From contig NZ_BSSU01000002.1 in assembly GCF_030161415.1 (NCBI RefSeq), forward strand, positions 186,001 through 250,000: a stretch of DNA of 64,000 nucleotides, read 5' to 3'. This DNA comes from Thalassotalea eurytherma. Lineage in GTDB: Bacteria; Pseudomonadota; Gammaproteobacteria; Enterobacterales; Alteromonadaceae. A program made the position numbers and the translations under genes. The notes beneath the pieces were generated by a model. It was not told the DNA's origin. It did no database searches and was given only the letters and a program-made list of their open reading frames with translations. Below are positions 19,776-29,735 of the stretch, one piece after another; the first letter of the stretch is position 1, and the number at the start of each line of letters is the position of its first letter.

Positions 19776-19790
19776 ACATTCAAGTAGGGT

Positions 19791-20504
19791 TTACGACCAA
19801 GCGTCAGGCACGAATAAGTAGCCCTGACCCCAGATAGTCTTTATTCTAAACGGAGTCTCGTTACTATCATGTAACTTTTTGCGTAATCTTGAAACACGCA
19901 CATCAACTGATCTATCCATGCCATCGTATTCACGTCCAACAACAGCTTTGTAAATATAGTCTCGATTTTGTACTTCGCCGGCGCGGCTAGCTAATAACCA
20001 TAATAAGTCGAATTCTTGGCTAGTGAGTTCAATATTTTCACCCGATAACGTCACCTGACGAGAGCCACGAGAAATGAATAACTCGCCAATCGTTAAGTCA
20101 GCTGCTTCATTGCTAGACTGAGGTAATTGTCCACGACGTAATAAGGCATTTACACGAGCTAATAAAACACGTGGTTCTACGGGTTTAATAACGTAATCGT
20201 CAGCGCCAATTTCTAAACCAAGAACCTGATCAAAGTCAGTACCCTTAGCTGTTAGCATAAGGATTGGTCCATTAAAAGTAGGGCGTAAATCACGACAAAC
20301 AGCAAAGCCATCTTTACCCGGTAGCATGACGTCGAGAATAATAAGATCCGGTGTGAAAGTTTCAACACGCTTCGCTACAGTATCACCACGAAACTCTTGT
20401 TTAACATGCATACCTTCGCTCTCTAAAAATTCTGTAATTAGATTTGAAAGTTGACGATCATCTTCAACCAATAGAATTTTCTTTACTGACTTATTTTCAG
20501 CCAT
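19791..20504 (-). CDS. OmpR-family response regulator, RstA-like
   Basis: The 237-residue protein has a receiver domain with the acidic pair in LLVEDDRQL, the phosphoacceptor Asp in LIILDVMLPGKDG, and the conserved Lys in DDYVIKPVEP, followed by a winged helix (ELTSQEFDLLWLL, then DRSVDVRVSRLRKKL) for DNA binding. The pairing with an RstB-like kinase and the PVEPRVLLARVNALLRR linker favour RstA over OmpR or PhoP. Start ATG with AGGAGAATAAGAA upstream (a good Shine-Dalgarno). Confidence 0.9.
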   Translation of the reverse strand: MAENKSVKKILLVEDDRQLSNLITEFLESEGMHVKQEFRGDTVAKRVETFTPDLIILDVMLPGKDGFAVCRDLRPTFNGPILMLTAKGTDFDQVLGLEIGADDYVIKPVEPRVLLARVNALLRRGQLPQSSNEAADLTIGELFISRGSRQVTLSGENIELTSQEFDLLWLLASRAGEVQNRDYIYKAVVGREYDGMDRSVDVRVSRLRKKLHDSNETPFRIKTIWGQGYLFVPDAWS

Positions 20505-20659
20505 TTCTTATTCTCCTATTTAGAATTGTAGCCCGTGCCTTGGCTAGCTTTATTAACATTTGGGTAAAGAAGCTTACCCATTTGTTAAGTTTCCGTATAA
20601 AACGTTTACAAATTGATGGTATTAGATTATACCCTTAACATTACGATAACAACTGTAAC

Positions 20660-20673
20660 TACATGATGTTACC
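20660..20673. promoter_or_regulatory. Possible RstA box
   Basis: TACATGATGTTACC resembles the enterobacterial RstA box TACATNTNGTTACA with two mismatches. It lies in the 292-bp divergent region between the response regulator and the MFS gene, where autoregulation would be expected. The match could be chance. Confidence 0.3.
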
Positions 20674-20796
20674 CTATTAAAACAATTAATTACATTTTGA
20701 GAATAGCGGAATAATCAATACTTAGAACAAGAACTTTGTCTTTACAATCCCCTTCGCCTAGCTATCATGTATCTAAACCCCTATAAGTAGTAGAAA

Positions 20797-22008
20797 ATGC
20801 AAAGACAACAAGCGATTAACGCGTTATTAACAATGATGCTCGTTGTGTTGTTAAGTTGTGCAGGCATTGCCTTGCCCTACCCCATCTTAGCGCCACTCTT
20901 TTTAAATGAAGTTTCGCCATTGACGACATTTGGCGGCATTCATCCTAAATTACTCTTGGGTATGTTGCTTGCGGTTTACCCGTTAGGAGTGCTCATTGGT
21001 AGTTCAGTTATTGGCGCGGCCTCTGATGTTTATGGCCGTAAAAAAGTACTTATCATTTCACTATTTGGTTCAATGCTAGGTTATTTGCTGTCTGCATACG
21101 CACTAGTTAGCGAGCACTACCCATTGTTTGTCATTACGCGTATTTTTACAGGGTTGTGTGAAGGCAATATAAGTATTGCCAAAGCTGTAGCCATTGATTT
21201 GTCAAAAACGTTAGATAAAACGCGTTCGTTTAGTTTAATTAATGCAACAACTTACGCGGGTTGGTTAATTGGGCCTTTAGCCGGCGGGTTCTTGCAGCCT
21301 TTTGGCGCTGAAATTGTATTTTATGTTGCTGCATGTTCGCTAGCGCTTGCTTGTTTGTGCGTCTTCCTATTTCTTAATCATGAGCCAACAAAAACTAACA
21401 ATGAAAAGTTTTCGTGGTATCAACTTATCGTTCAGAAAAACTCCCTTGGACTGCTTAAGGTACCATCGATTAAACGTCTATTTATTGTCTACTTGCTTGT
21501 TACCTTAGGCTTAAATGCTTTTTACAGCTTTTATCCTGTGTGGCTCGTTGAACGCTTTAACTTTAATTCACCTGACATTGGCACGATTACTGCGCTGTTA
21601 ACAACCTTTATGGTGGCAACGAGTGCTTTATTTGTCACCCCGTTTAAGCGCAAGTTTGGCATGTTAAGAGGGGTATATATCGGGTTATTTGGTCTTGCAT
21701 GTTTGCTCTTTAGTCACCCTACTTTCAGTGCTTTGACTGTATGGCTTGGCTATGCGTCAATCGGTGTTGCGATTGCACTTTTTAATGGCTTATTGCCTAT
21801 TTATATCTCAGAGCAACACCAGAACGAACATCAAGGGCGGCTAATGGGGCTTCTTACCACAGGATTCTCAATATCCAATGTCACGATGGCCTTGTTAGGT
21901 AGTTTTATCGCCATATATGGCAGTATTTGGGCCATCATGCTAGGTGGAACTCTTATTTTACTCGCTATGATGACATTGTTTTACATCACTAAAATAAAGC
22001 CTATATAG
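20797..22008 (+). CDS. MFS transporter (drug:H+ antiporter type)
   Basis: The 403-residue protein has about 12 transmembrane helices. The loop 2-3 motif GAASDVYGRKKVLIIS is the MFS signature (G-x-x-D-x-x-G-R-K/R), and the helix 5 region YAGWLIGPLAGGFL resembles the antiporter motif C of exporters. The substrate is unknown. It diverges from the RstA/RstB-like genes across a 292-bp gap and could be one of their targets, which is inference only. Confidence 0.88.
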   Translation: MQRQQAINALLTMMLVVLLSCAGIALPYPILAPLFLNEVSPLTTFGGIHPKLLLGMLLAVYPLGVLIGSSVIGAASDVYGRKKVLIISLFGSMLGYLLSAYALVSEHYPLFVITRIFTGLCEGNISIAKAVAIDLSKTLDKTRSFSLINATTYAGWLIGPLAGGFLQPFGAEIVFYVAACSLALACLCVFLFLNHEPTKTNNEKFSWYQLIVQKNSLGLLKVPSIKRLFIVYLLVTLGLNAFYSFYPVWLVERFNFNSPDIGTITALLTTFMVATSALFVTPFKRKFGMLRGVYIGLFGLACLLFSHPTFSALTVWLGYASIGVAIALFNGLLPIYISEQHQNEHQGRLMGLLTTGFSISNVTMALLGSFIAIYGSIWAIMLGGTLILLAMMTLFYITKIKPI

Positions 22009-22081
22009 GGTTAGAAATCCCCTGTATTATGAGATAAGCTTTGAACTAATAAAGGATTTTCTTTAATAAGCCGATTAATTT

Positions 22082-22171
22082 ATGAAGCACCAACACCTGT
22101 ACAATAGCCTTGAATCCGTTGTAAAGCTGTTATGTCTTCTAACAGCAGCAATAGCCTTGAATCCGTTGTAA
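22082..22171 (+). other. Disrupted former start of the hybrid kinase gene
   Basis: ATG 22082 opens a frame reading [15 protein letters not shown] and then LLCLLTAAI, which shifts at the duplication junction and ends at TAA 22169-22171 after 29 codons. Deleting one 47-bp repeat copy would join this ATG in frame to the kinase. It is therefore either the ancestral start or an overlapping upstream ORF that now competes with ATG 22132. Confidence 0.65.
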
Positions 22172-22199
22172 AGCTGTTATGTCTTCTAACAGCAGCAAT
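22102..22199. repeat. 47-bp tandem duplication at the kinase start
   Basis: Bases 22102-22148 are repeated exactly as 22149-22195, and the match continues four bases further. The period of 47 is not a multiple of three, so each copy is read in a different frame. Confidence 0.97.
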
Positions 22200-25100
22200 C
22201 GGCTTAGTCGTTATCTACGGTTGGTACACACATAACGAAACCCTCATCCAAATAAACCAAGCTTTTGTTCCCATGCAGTACAACACTGCGTTGGGCTTCC
22301 TCGCTTTAGGTCTTGGCGGTTTTTTCATGAATAAACAATACCAACGTGCATTATATGTTGTTGGTAGCTTTCTACTTTTACTCGGTTTAATCACCCTAAG
22401 CCAATTTATATTGGGTATCAATCTAGGTATCGATCAAGCATTGATGGAGCACTATATCAATGTAAGGGTCACGCACCCAGGCAGAATGGCTCCGGATACT
22501 GCGGTTTGCTTTGCCTTATGCGGTTTAGGCTACATCATTTCAACGACACAAAACAAATACTCTAATGCCGTCCTAAGTATATTAGCTAGTTGCGTGTTGT
22601 CGTTTGGTTTAGTTGCTTTCGCCGAGTATTTTACCGTTGAAACATCATGGGGTTGGGCTGGCTTAACTAAAATGGCAGTACATACATCGTTTGCCTTTAT
22701 GCTTTCAGCATTAGCTACGTTTTTGTATTGTTATAAAGAACAACTAAAACATAACTATTTAAGCCTATATGAACACTGGTTAACGATACCCATTGGCATA
22801 TTTGGCATCACGTTAACCTTAACATCATGGCAAGCTATTCATCGTTATTACAGAGAAGTTGAAGATCAATACAGTATGAATTCAGGCCTTGCAGCAGAAG
22901 GTATCCTTATTTGCGGCATTTTTGCAACGCTAAGTATTATTTTCATCATCAATGCCAAAGATCGTGCTAAAACACATAAAAATCAATCCTCTAGAATTAA
23001 CATGCCGTTAGTAGTAGTGATTCTTGGTAGTATTTTATCGTTCTCTATCTACCAATTACTCAGTACTAACATAAAAACACAAACCCGTTTAAAGTTTGAA
23101 CACCGAGTTAATCAACACGGTAAAACCCTTGAGCAAGGCATAAACTTTTATATTGAAGTGCTGCGCTACGTGAGAAATACCTATTACGTAGACGATTTGA
23201 TAACGCGAGCAGAATTTAAAAGCGTAACGATGTCGGAATTGAATAAATTTAAAGGTTTACTTGCAATTGAATGGCTACCTAAAGTTTCTCATCAAAGTAG
23301 AAGTTCCTTCGAAAAAGCGTTGTCAGATGAGTTGGGTATTCATTACTTTTTAAAATCCTATGACAATGAAGGCAATGTCATTGTTGCGCCAGAGCAACCC
23401 TATTATTTTCCTGTCGCATATGTAGAACCTATTAAAGGCAATGAACCGGCATTAGGCATAAATCCGCTATTAATTGCCTCTAACGATTCCGTTCAAGGCA
23501 TACAAGAAGCTATTGCCAATAACAGTGTAAGTATCTCAAGCCGTATTGACCTGGTTCAAACACCTAAAGAAGAATTCGGCGTTATCATTAATTTGCCTGT
23601 TTATGACCAATTGAAGTTAGCAGATGGCGTGCCATACAATGATGCCGTTGTCGGCTTAATTGCCGGCGTTATCTATTTACAGCCTACGTTTGAGCGAATT
23701 CTTAGTAATTTTTTAGAACCTGCGGGTTTAAATTTGACGTTTTCAGATGATGGCGCAGAAAAAGAACATGGTTTTTTATATCATCATCGTTCACGTGTTG
23801 CCAATGTCGATGACAACCTTGAATTCCTGCAAAAAGAATATAACTTTGACGTAGCTAACCGCCATTGGACGATTCACGCGCAAGCGGCTAACAGTAAAAT
23901 TTACCCGTCTAGTTCAATCACCAATATTATTCCTCCTCTTACTATTTTTCTCATTAGTGTGACCTTAGCCATCATGCTTAGACTAATTGAGAAACGTATT
24001 AAGGAGCGCAACTTATTGATAGAGCGCATTACCGAGCGAGAGAATCATTTTAGTGCCTTAGTAAATACCATTCCTGGCATGGCATATACTTGTGATATTA
24101 GTGATGGTATGACAATGAGCTTTATTAGCCATGAAGTTAATAAATTGACTGGCTATGATGTTGAGCACTTTACTGAATCTCATGTCATTACATGGCGACA
24201 ACTTGTTCACCCTGATGATATTGAACATGTAGAAAAAACCGTTAGCAACGCTTGTGAAAATCATGACACCTATACAATTGAATATCGCTTGTGTCATCGA
24301 GATGGCAGCACATTGTGGGTTTACGAACAAGGCCAAGCAGAATATGACGAGAAAAATGAAGCGATAAAAATTCATGGTTCAGTCCTAGATATCACCGACA
24401 GAAAAGTTAACGAACAAAAATTCCAAGGATTACTAGAATCTGCGCCAGATAGCCTTATCTTGGTTGATAAATGCGGCATCATAGCGTTTGTTAATAAGCA
24501 AGTAGAAAACGTACTGGGTTATAAAACTCACGAACTTGTTGGTAAGAAAATTGATGTGTTGTTGCCTCATGATTTACGTGCAGCTCACCCAGGCATGGTA
24601 AGCAATTATTTCAAACAGCCAACTGTCCGAGCTATGGGTGCAGGTAGAGACTTAACAGCCATTATGAAAAATGGTGAGCCCCTTTCTATTGAAATCAGTT
24701 TAAGCCCAATTGAAACCGCTGAAGGCATGTTGGTGCTCGCCGCAATTCGCGATATCACTGCAAGAAAAACATTAGAGCACGAACTTATCGAAGCTAAAGA
24801 TAAAGCTGAAAGTGCGACGCAAGCCAAAAGTGACTTCTTGGCAAATATGAGTCATGAAATTCGCACACCGATGAACGCCATTATCGGGATGTCACAATTA
24901 GCTCTCAATACGCAGTTAAACGCTAAGCAAGCAAACTACATTGATAAAGTACACCGCTCAGCCGAGTCATTGCTAGGGATCATCAATGACATCTTAGACT
25001 TTTCGAAAATTGAATCTGGTAAGTTCGATATTGAGCATATTGAATTTAGGCTTGAAGATGTTTTTGACAACCTTGCTAATCTCGTTGTTTTGAAAGCTGA

Positions 25101-27027
25101 AGAGAAAAACCTCGAGTTGATGTTTAATATTCCAGATTCTGTGCCTACTTCACTCGTTGGCGACCCGCTTAGAATTAGTCAGGTATTAATTAACTTAGGG
25201 AATAATGCGGTAAAATTTACCGAATCTGGTGATATCGTTATTAGTGTTGAATACATCGCTAAACAAGACGAAACCGTAACACTAGCATTTCACGTAAAAG
25301 ACACAGGTGTCGGTATATCGCCAAAGCAACAACAAAAGCTGTTTCAATCATTCAGCCAAGTTGATACGTCAACCACCCGTAAATATGGAGGTACAGGTTT
25401 AGGGCTGGCAATTAGTAAACGACTTGTTGAAATGATGGGTGGTAAAATTTGGTGTAAAAGCCAAGAGAGTCAAGGAAGTACATTCTCTTTCAGCATTGAT
25501 CTTGGGCTCACGAAAGACGCATGGATTCCCAAAGAAAGTAGCCTGTTAGAAAACCTGAAGGTTTTAGTTGTTGATGACAATGAAACCTCACGTGAAATTC
25601 TCACAAGCATTCTGAGCCAATTTGATTTGCACGTTGACCAAGCTATCGATGGAGAGCAAGCTTTAACGATGCTTAAAGCTCAAGACACTACTGATAATTA
25701 CAACCTTGTCATCATGGACTGGAAAATGCCGAAAATTGACGGTATTGAAGCAACACGACTTATTCAGTCTGATGAAACCCTAGAGAACATACCTACCGTA
25801 ATTATGGTAACCGCATACGGTAAAGAAAAAGCCTATAGAGCCGCTCAAGAAGTTGTTATTAGTAGCTTTTTAACTAAGCCTGTAACACCATCATCCTTGC
25901 TTGATTCAATTATGGATGCCCTTGGTCGTAAAGTTATCGACGTGAGTCGCAGTTCAGCACGCCGAGAGCATACACAACAACTTATCGACAAGTTAAGTGG
26001 CGCCAAAATACTCTTAGTAGAAGACAACGAGATCAATATGGAGCTTGCCGTTGAAATACTTTCATCAAACGGCATTATCGTCTCCACCGCAAAAAATGGT
26101 GCGATTGCTATAGAGATGCTTGAATCACAAACGTTTGATGGCGTTTTGATGGATTGTCAAATGCCTGTACTAGATGGTTATGAAGCAACAAAAATTATTC
26201 GTCACAAAGAAAAATTTAAAGACTTACCTATTTTAGCAATGACAGCAAACGCTATGGTTGGCGATAAAGAAAAAGTGCTTGCTGTAGGTATGAATGATCA
26301 TATTGCCAAGCCAATTAACGTAAAAGATTTATTTGGAAGCCTCTCTAAATGGATAACACCGTCTTCACCACAAGCTGTTCAAAAACCTAAAGTAGTTTCA
26401 GCAGCAGAAGGTGATGTTGAAATACCTGATATGTTGGGTATTAACAAATCACTTGGCTTGAATACTTGCCAAGGTAATAAACACCTACATAAGAAATTAC
26501 TCATAAAGTTCACGGAACGTGAAGCTAATTTTGAGGAGCGTTTTAGAGAAGCCGTTATTAGCGATGATATAGATACCGCAGTGCGTTTTGCTCATACATT
26601 AAAAGGTGTTGCCGCTAATATCGGTGCGTCAGCTATACAGTCTCTTGCGTTAAATCTTGAGTCAGCAACTAAAACAAATACTGAAATGAGTCAGCTATTG
26701 CCTTATTTGTTGAGTTTGACGATAGAACTTAACGTTGCGATAGACTCTATTTTAAAAGCATTCAATCAATTACCAATTAAAACCGACATAGCATTGAAAA
26801 ATGATGATAAAGACTTTATCTTAGCTCGTGTCGATAAACTACTGGTACTTTTAGATGATTTTGATACTGATGCGATTGAAGCATTTGAAGAAATCGATGA
26901 GCAATCGATGCTTGTTACTCAAAGTGACTTGTTAGCGCAAGTGAGAAAATCAATAGAAGATTATGACTTCGAAGGCGCGAAAACTCATGTTCTCGACTTG
27001 CAATCACATTTAAACTCGCAAATATAA
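22132..27027 (+). CDS. Hybrid sensor histidine kinase: TM-CHASE-PAS-PAS-HisKA-HATPase-REC-REC-HPt
   Basis: This is a 1631-residue membrane kinase. About eight N-terminal helices are followed by a CHASE-like extracytoplasmic domain (residues about 320-580, with [12 protein letters not shown]), a TM near 605, two PAS domains (about 635-755 and 765-885), HisKA with H908 ([12 protein letters not shown]), HATPase_c ([21 protein letters not shown]), receiver 1 (D1196 in [10 protein letters not shown]), receiver 2 (D1341 in [10 protein letters not shown]) and HPt (H1488 in [13 protein letters not shown]). All phosphorelay residues are present. It has no DNA-binding output, so a separate regulator must receive the signal. 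The start sits inside a 47-bp duplication; ATG 22132 is the only start in frame after TGA 22111. A receiver gene follows 24 bp downstream. Confidence 0.93.
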   Translation: MSSNSSNSLESVVKLLCLLTAAIGLVVIYGWYTHNETLIQINQAFVPMQYNTALGFLALGLGGFFMNKQYQRALYVVGSFLLLLGLITLSQFILGINLGIDQALMEHYINVRVTHPGRMAPDTAVCFALCGLGYIISTTQNKYSNAVLSILASCVLSFGLVAFAEYFTVETSWGWAGLTKMAVHTSFAFMLSALATFLYCYKEQLKHNYLSLYEHWLTIPIGIFGITLTLTSWQAIHRYYREVEDQYSMNSGLAAEGILICGIFATLSIIFIINAKDRAKTHKNQSSRINMPLVVVILGSILSFSIYQLLSTNIKTQTRLKFEHRVNQHGKTLEQGINFYIEVLRYVRNTYYVDDLITRAEFKSVTMSELNKFKGLLAIEWLPKVSHQSRSSFEKALSDELGIHYFLKSYDNEGNVIVAPEQPYYFPVAYVEPIKGNEPALGINPLLIASNDSVQGIQEAIANNSVSISSRIDLVQTPKEEFGVIINLPVYDQLKLADGVPYNDAVVGLIAGVIYLQPTFERILSNFLEPAGLNLTFSDDGAEKEHGFLYHHRSRVANVDDNLEFLQKEYNFDVANRHWTIHAQAANSKIYPSSSITNIIPPLTIFLISVTLAIMLRLIEKRIKERNLLIERITERENHFSALVNTIPGMAYTCDISDGMTMSFISHEVNKLTGYDVEHFTESHVITWRQLVHPDDIEHVEKTVSNACENHDTYTIEYRLCHRDGSTLWVYEQGQAEYDEKNEAIKIHGSVLDITDRKVNEQKFQGLLESAPDSLILVDKCGIIAFVNKQVENVLGYKTHELVGKKIDVLLPHDLRAAHPGMVSNYFKQPTVRAMGAGRDLTAIMKNGEPLSIEISLSPIETAEGMLVLAAIRDITARKTLEHELIEAKDKAESATQAKSDFLANMSHEIRTPMNAIIGMSQLALNTQLNAKQANYIDKVHRSAESLLGIINDILDFSKIESGKFDIEHIEFRLEDVFDNLANLVVLKAEEKNLELMFNIPDSVPTSLVGDPLRISQVLINLGNNAVKFTESGDIVISVEYIAKQDETVTLAFHVKDTGVGISPKQQQKLFQSFSQVDTSTTRKYGGTGLGLAISKRLVEMMGGKIWCKSQESQGSTFSFSIDLGLTKDAWIPKESSLLENLKVLVVDDNETSREILTSILSQFDLHVDQAIDGEQALTMLKAQDTTDNYNLVIMDWKMPKIDGIEATRLIQSDETLENIPTVIMVTAYGKEKAYRAAQEVVISSFLTKPVTPSSLLDSIMDALGRKVIDVSRSSARREHTQQLIDKLSGAKILLVEDNEINMELAVEILSSNGIIVSTAKNGAIAIEMLESQTFDGVLMDCQMPVLDGYEATKIIRHKEKFKDLPILAMTANAMVGDKEKVLAVGMNDHIAKPINVKDLFGSLSKWITPSSPQAVQKPKVVSAAEGDVEIPDMLGINKSLGLNTCQGNKHLHKKLLIKFTEREANFEERFREAVISDDIDTAVRFAHTLKGVAANIGASAIQSLALNLESATKTNTEMSQLLPYLLSLTIELNVAIDSILKAFNQLPIKTDIALKNDDKDFILARVDKLLVLLDDFDTDAIEAFEEIDEQSMLVTQSDLLAQVRKSIEDYDFEGAKTHVLDLQSHLNSQI

Positions 27028-27051
27028 CAGTTAAGCCGTACCTAGGAAATT

Positions 27052-27408
27052 ATGATTAATACCGTACTTATCGTTGACGATGAACCAATAAACATTCACC
27101 TTATCAAAGGTATACTGCCAGCAGAGATAAAACTACAAGCTGCGATCTCTGGAGCCAATGCATTAAGGCAACTAACCAAGTCTCAACCTGATGTTATTTT
27201 GCTATATTTAGTCATGCCAGAAATGGATGGCTTTGAGACGCTCGCAAAGTTAAAAGCGATGCCAGAATGTCAACATATACCAGTCATTATTATCTCAGGT
27301 AATGCATCATCAAAAGATATTAAAAAGACGACTGAACTAGGCGCCCTATCGCACTTAAAAAAGCCAATTTCAAAAGATAAGCTAATGGCATTACTAAACA
27401 ATCTATAA
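27052..27408 (+). CDS. Stand-alone receiver protein lacking the phosphoacceptor Asp
   Basis: The 118-residue protein is a single receiver domain: LIVDDEPIN (acidic pair), VIIISGNAS (Thr/Ser switch) and HLKKPIS (Lys) are all present. At the phosphorylation position the sequence reads ILLYLVMPEMDGFE, with Tyr52 where Asp is expected. One base (GAT to TAT) would explain it. The protein therefore cannot be phosphorylated in the usual way and may act as a phosphorylation-independent partner of the kinase next door, or be decaying. AGGA lies just upstream of the ATG. No output domain is present. Confidence 0.9.
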   Translation: MINTVLIVDDEPINIHLIKGILPAEIKLQAAISGANALRQLTKSQPDVILLYLVMPEMDGFETLAKLKAMPECQHIPVIIISGNASSKDIKKTTELGALSHLKKPISKDKLMALLNNL

Positions 27409-27491
27409 TTTCATCAACATGTTAAAGTAAGTGGCAAACGTGATTAACACCGCTTTTCGCTTACACATAAAAGAAAATCCAAGGTAAACAA

Positions 27492-28298
27492 ATGAAAATC
27501 ATCTCGTTTAATATAAATGGCTTACGCGCTCGCCTTCATCAATTACAAGCGCTTATTGATAAGCACAACCCAGATATCATTGGCCTTCAAGAGATTAAAG
27601 TCCATGACGAGGCGTTTCCTTTAGCTGACGTTGAAGCAATGGGTTATCACGTTTACTTTCATGGTCAAAAAGCACATTACGGCGTTGCCATGCTCTGTAA
27701 AAAACCTGCAGATGAAGTCATTAAAGGTTTCCCAACTGATACCGAAGACGCTCAAAAGCGGATGATTATGGTAAAAACAACCAATGAACATGGCGAACCT
27801 GTTACCGTATTAAATGGCTATTTTCCTCAGGGCGACAATATTGCCCATGAAACGAAATTCCCATATAAACGCCAATTCTACAAAGATTTAATGCAGTACC
27901 TAAACGATCACCATGACAATGAAGAAAATATTGTGGTGATGGGCGATATCAATATTTCTCCTGTTGATTTAGATATCGGTATAGGCGAACCAAACCGCAA
28001 GCGTTGGTTGAAAACGGGGAAATGTAGCTTCCAACCAGAAGAACGTGAATGGTTAAAAACGTTAATTGATTGGGGCTTTGAAGACACCTTTAGAAAATTA
28101 CACCCAGATACTGGCGAAAAGTACTCTTGGTTTGATTATCGTTCACGTGGTTTTGACGATAACCGAGGCCTACGTATTGATGTTGTGCTTGCTACACCAA
28201 GTTTTGCAAGCAAGTGTATCGAGTCAGATATCGACTATGAGTTGCGCGGCATCGAAAAACCTTCTGATCACGCACCAATTTGGTCTACTTTTAAATAA
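27492..28298 (+). CDS. xthA: Exodeoxyribonuclease III
   Basis: The 268-residue EEP-fold nuclease has [13 protein letters not shown] (catalytic Asn region), IGLQEIKV (metal-binding Glu), [13 protein letters not shown] and the C-terminal SDHAPIW (catalytic Asp-His). It is an AP endonuclease and 3'-5' exonuclease/phosphatase in base excision repair. The length equals E. coli XthA. It is preceded by CCAAGGTAAAC, a usable ribosome-binding site. Confidence 0.96.
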   Translation: MKIISFNINGLRARLHQLQALIDKHNPDIIGLQEIKVHDEAFPLADVEAMGYHVYFHGQKAHYGVAMLCKKPADEVIKGFPTDTEDAQKRMIMVKTTNEHGEPVTVLNGYFPQGDNIAHETKFPYKRQFYKDLMQYLNDHHDNEENIVVMGDINISPVDLDIGIGEPNRKRWLKTGKCSFQPEEREWLKTLIDWGFEDTFRKLHPDTGEKYSWFDYRSRGFDDNRGLRIDVVLATPSFASKCIESDIDYELRGIEKPSDHAPIWSTFK

Positions 28299-28342
28299 CT
28301 ACTCAACAGCTAAGGCTAGCCTAGGTTAGCCTTCTAAAATCT

Positions 28343-29152
28343 ATGTCTATACTTTATCGTTGTCCGCTTTGCCAATTACCGCTTTCTAAATCACAGCGCA
28401 CGTTACGCTGTGATAACCACCATAGTTTTGACCAAGCAAAGGAAGGTTATTTCAACCTACTTCCCGTGCAGTTTAAGCAATCAAAAAGTCCTGGCGATAA
28501 TAAAGCGATGGTAAATGCACGTCGCGCATTTTTAGATAAAGGTTATTACCAACCATTAGTCGATGCGATGCTTGCGCTTTATCAACAATATGGTCGAGAA
28601 AATGGCAGTATGTTTGACGCCGGTTGCGGTGAAGGTTTTTATACTCATCAACACAAAACACAAAGCAATTCAGTCTACGGCATTGATATATCTAAAGAAG
28701 CAATTAAAAAAGCCGCCAAACGATATAAAGCATGTCATTTTAGCGTTGGTACCCTGTCAATGCTGCCATTTAACGATAACAGTATTGACTGGATGACCTG
28801 TGTCTATGCGCCCATTTTAGAAGAAGAGTACACCCGTGTACTTGCAGACCATGGTTACTTATTAACAGTAACACCAGCAAAAGATCACTTGTTGTCATTA
28901 AAGCAAAAAATCTATATTGATGCACAACAGCACGATGACGAAAAACAAGCTATCAGCAACCTAACACTTGTTCATCAACAACAACTCACTTACGACATGA
29001 CAATAACATCAGGTGAAGATGCGATTCATTTACTGGCCATGACACCTTTTGCCTTCAAAGCCAGTGAAGAAGTTAAAGCCCAATTGGCAGAAATTTCGGC
29101 TTTTTCATGCCAAGCAGACTTTATGATCCGCCTGTATAAAAATAACCAATAG
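28343..29152 (+). CDS. rlmA: 23S rRNA (guanine-N1)-methyltransferase RlmA-like
   Basis: The 269-residue protein has an N-terminal zinc site (YRCPLCQLPL ... LRCDNHHSFD), then FNLLPVQFKQSKSPGDN as in RlmA, and a SAM-binding Rossmann domain with FDAGCGEGFY. RlmA methylates G745 of 23S rRNA in E. coli; the paralogue TlrB acts at G748 in Gram-positives. The start is 44 bp after xthA with no terminator between, so the two may share a transcript. Confidence 0.92.
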   Translation: MSILYRCPLCQLPLSKSQRTLRCDNHHSFDQAKEGYFNLLPVQFKQSKSPGDNKAMVNARRAFLDKGYYQPLVDAMLALYQQYGRENGSMFDAGCGEGFYTHQHKTQSNSVYGIDISKEAIKKAAKRYKACHFSVGTLSMLPFNDNSIDWMTCVYAPILEEEYTRVLADHGYLLTVTPAKDHLLSLKQKIYIDAQQHDDEKQAISNLTLVHQQQLTYDMTITSGEDAIHLLAMTPFAFKASEEVKAQLAEISAFSCQADFMIRLYKNNQ

Positions 29153-29157
29153 TCCAG

Positions 29158-29577
29158 CTACTTTATACTTGATTGGTAGGTCAAATTGAGTAATTGGGCA
29201 AGGTCTATATAGCGTGGTTTTTGACTAGAAAGTTGCAGTTGACCACCACTTTCATTATATCTGGCAAGGCCTTCTTTATACCAAGACGATAATCCAGGCG
29301 GTAACATTTTATCTGCTTTTACACCAAGCATCACTAACACCTGTATAGGCATTGATAATGCAAAAACAACGTAAAACACCAACAAACTCATGTTTTGCTG
29401 TCCTGCCACTAACGTAAACAGCAGCAAAATAAATAAACTAAAACCTAAAAAGTTTCGCCATACAAAACGCGCAAGCGAAATCGCATAGTATTCTTGAAAA
29501 TACTCACTAAGTTCTGGTCTTTCTGGCCACAGTTTCAAATATCTGTGACCTAATTTAATAATTTCAATAACGCTCAT
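29158..29577 (-). CDS. yfbV: UPF0208 membrane protein YfbV
   Basis: The 139-residue protein has two transmembrane helices in the middle (FLGFSLFILLLFTLVAG and VVFALSMPIQVLVML) and soluble ends. The pattern GHRYLKLWPERPEL, then MPIQ, then LPPGLSSWY is that of YfbV. Divergence from ackA-pta is the conserved E. coli arrangement and strengthens the call. A role in nucleoid macrodomain organisation has been proposed in E. coli. Confidence 0.9.
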   Translation of the reverse strand: MSVIEIIKLGHRYLKLWPERPELSEYFQEYYAISLARFVWRNFLGFSLFILLLFTLVAGQQNMSLLVFYVVFALSMPIQVLVMLGVKADKMLPPGLSSWYKEGLARYNESGGQLQLSSQKPRYIDLAQLLNLTYQSSIK

Positions 29578-29735
29578 ATTAATATTGTAACCTTAGCCTA
29601 TCCTTTTGCCCATGAAAAGTTACTCCGAATATTTTTCTTATATTTTTTTGGTTTTAACGATGCAGATAGATATTTTTCTGAAATAACGAGCTATAGTAGA
29701 ACTACATGCTCTAACGTCTTATTATTAATAGGTTT

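Noticed and set aside
19727-19783. TTG start for the RstB-like kinase
   Set aside because: The added 19 residues read across the intercistronic hairpin and precede the natural first transmembrane helix.
24058-24375. A 105-codon minus-strand ORF inside the hybrid kinase gene
   Set aside because: It overlaps the first PAS domain on the opposite strand; its composition is that of a shadow frame.
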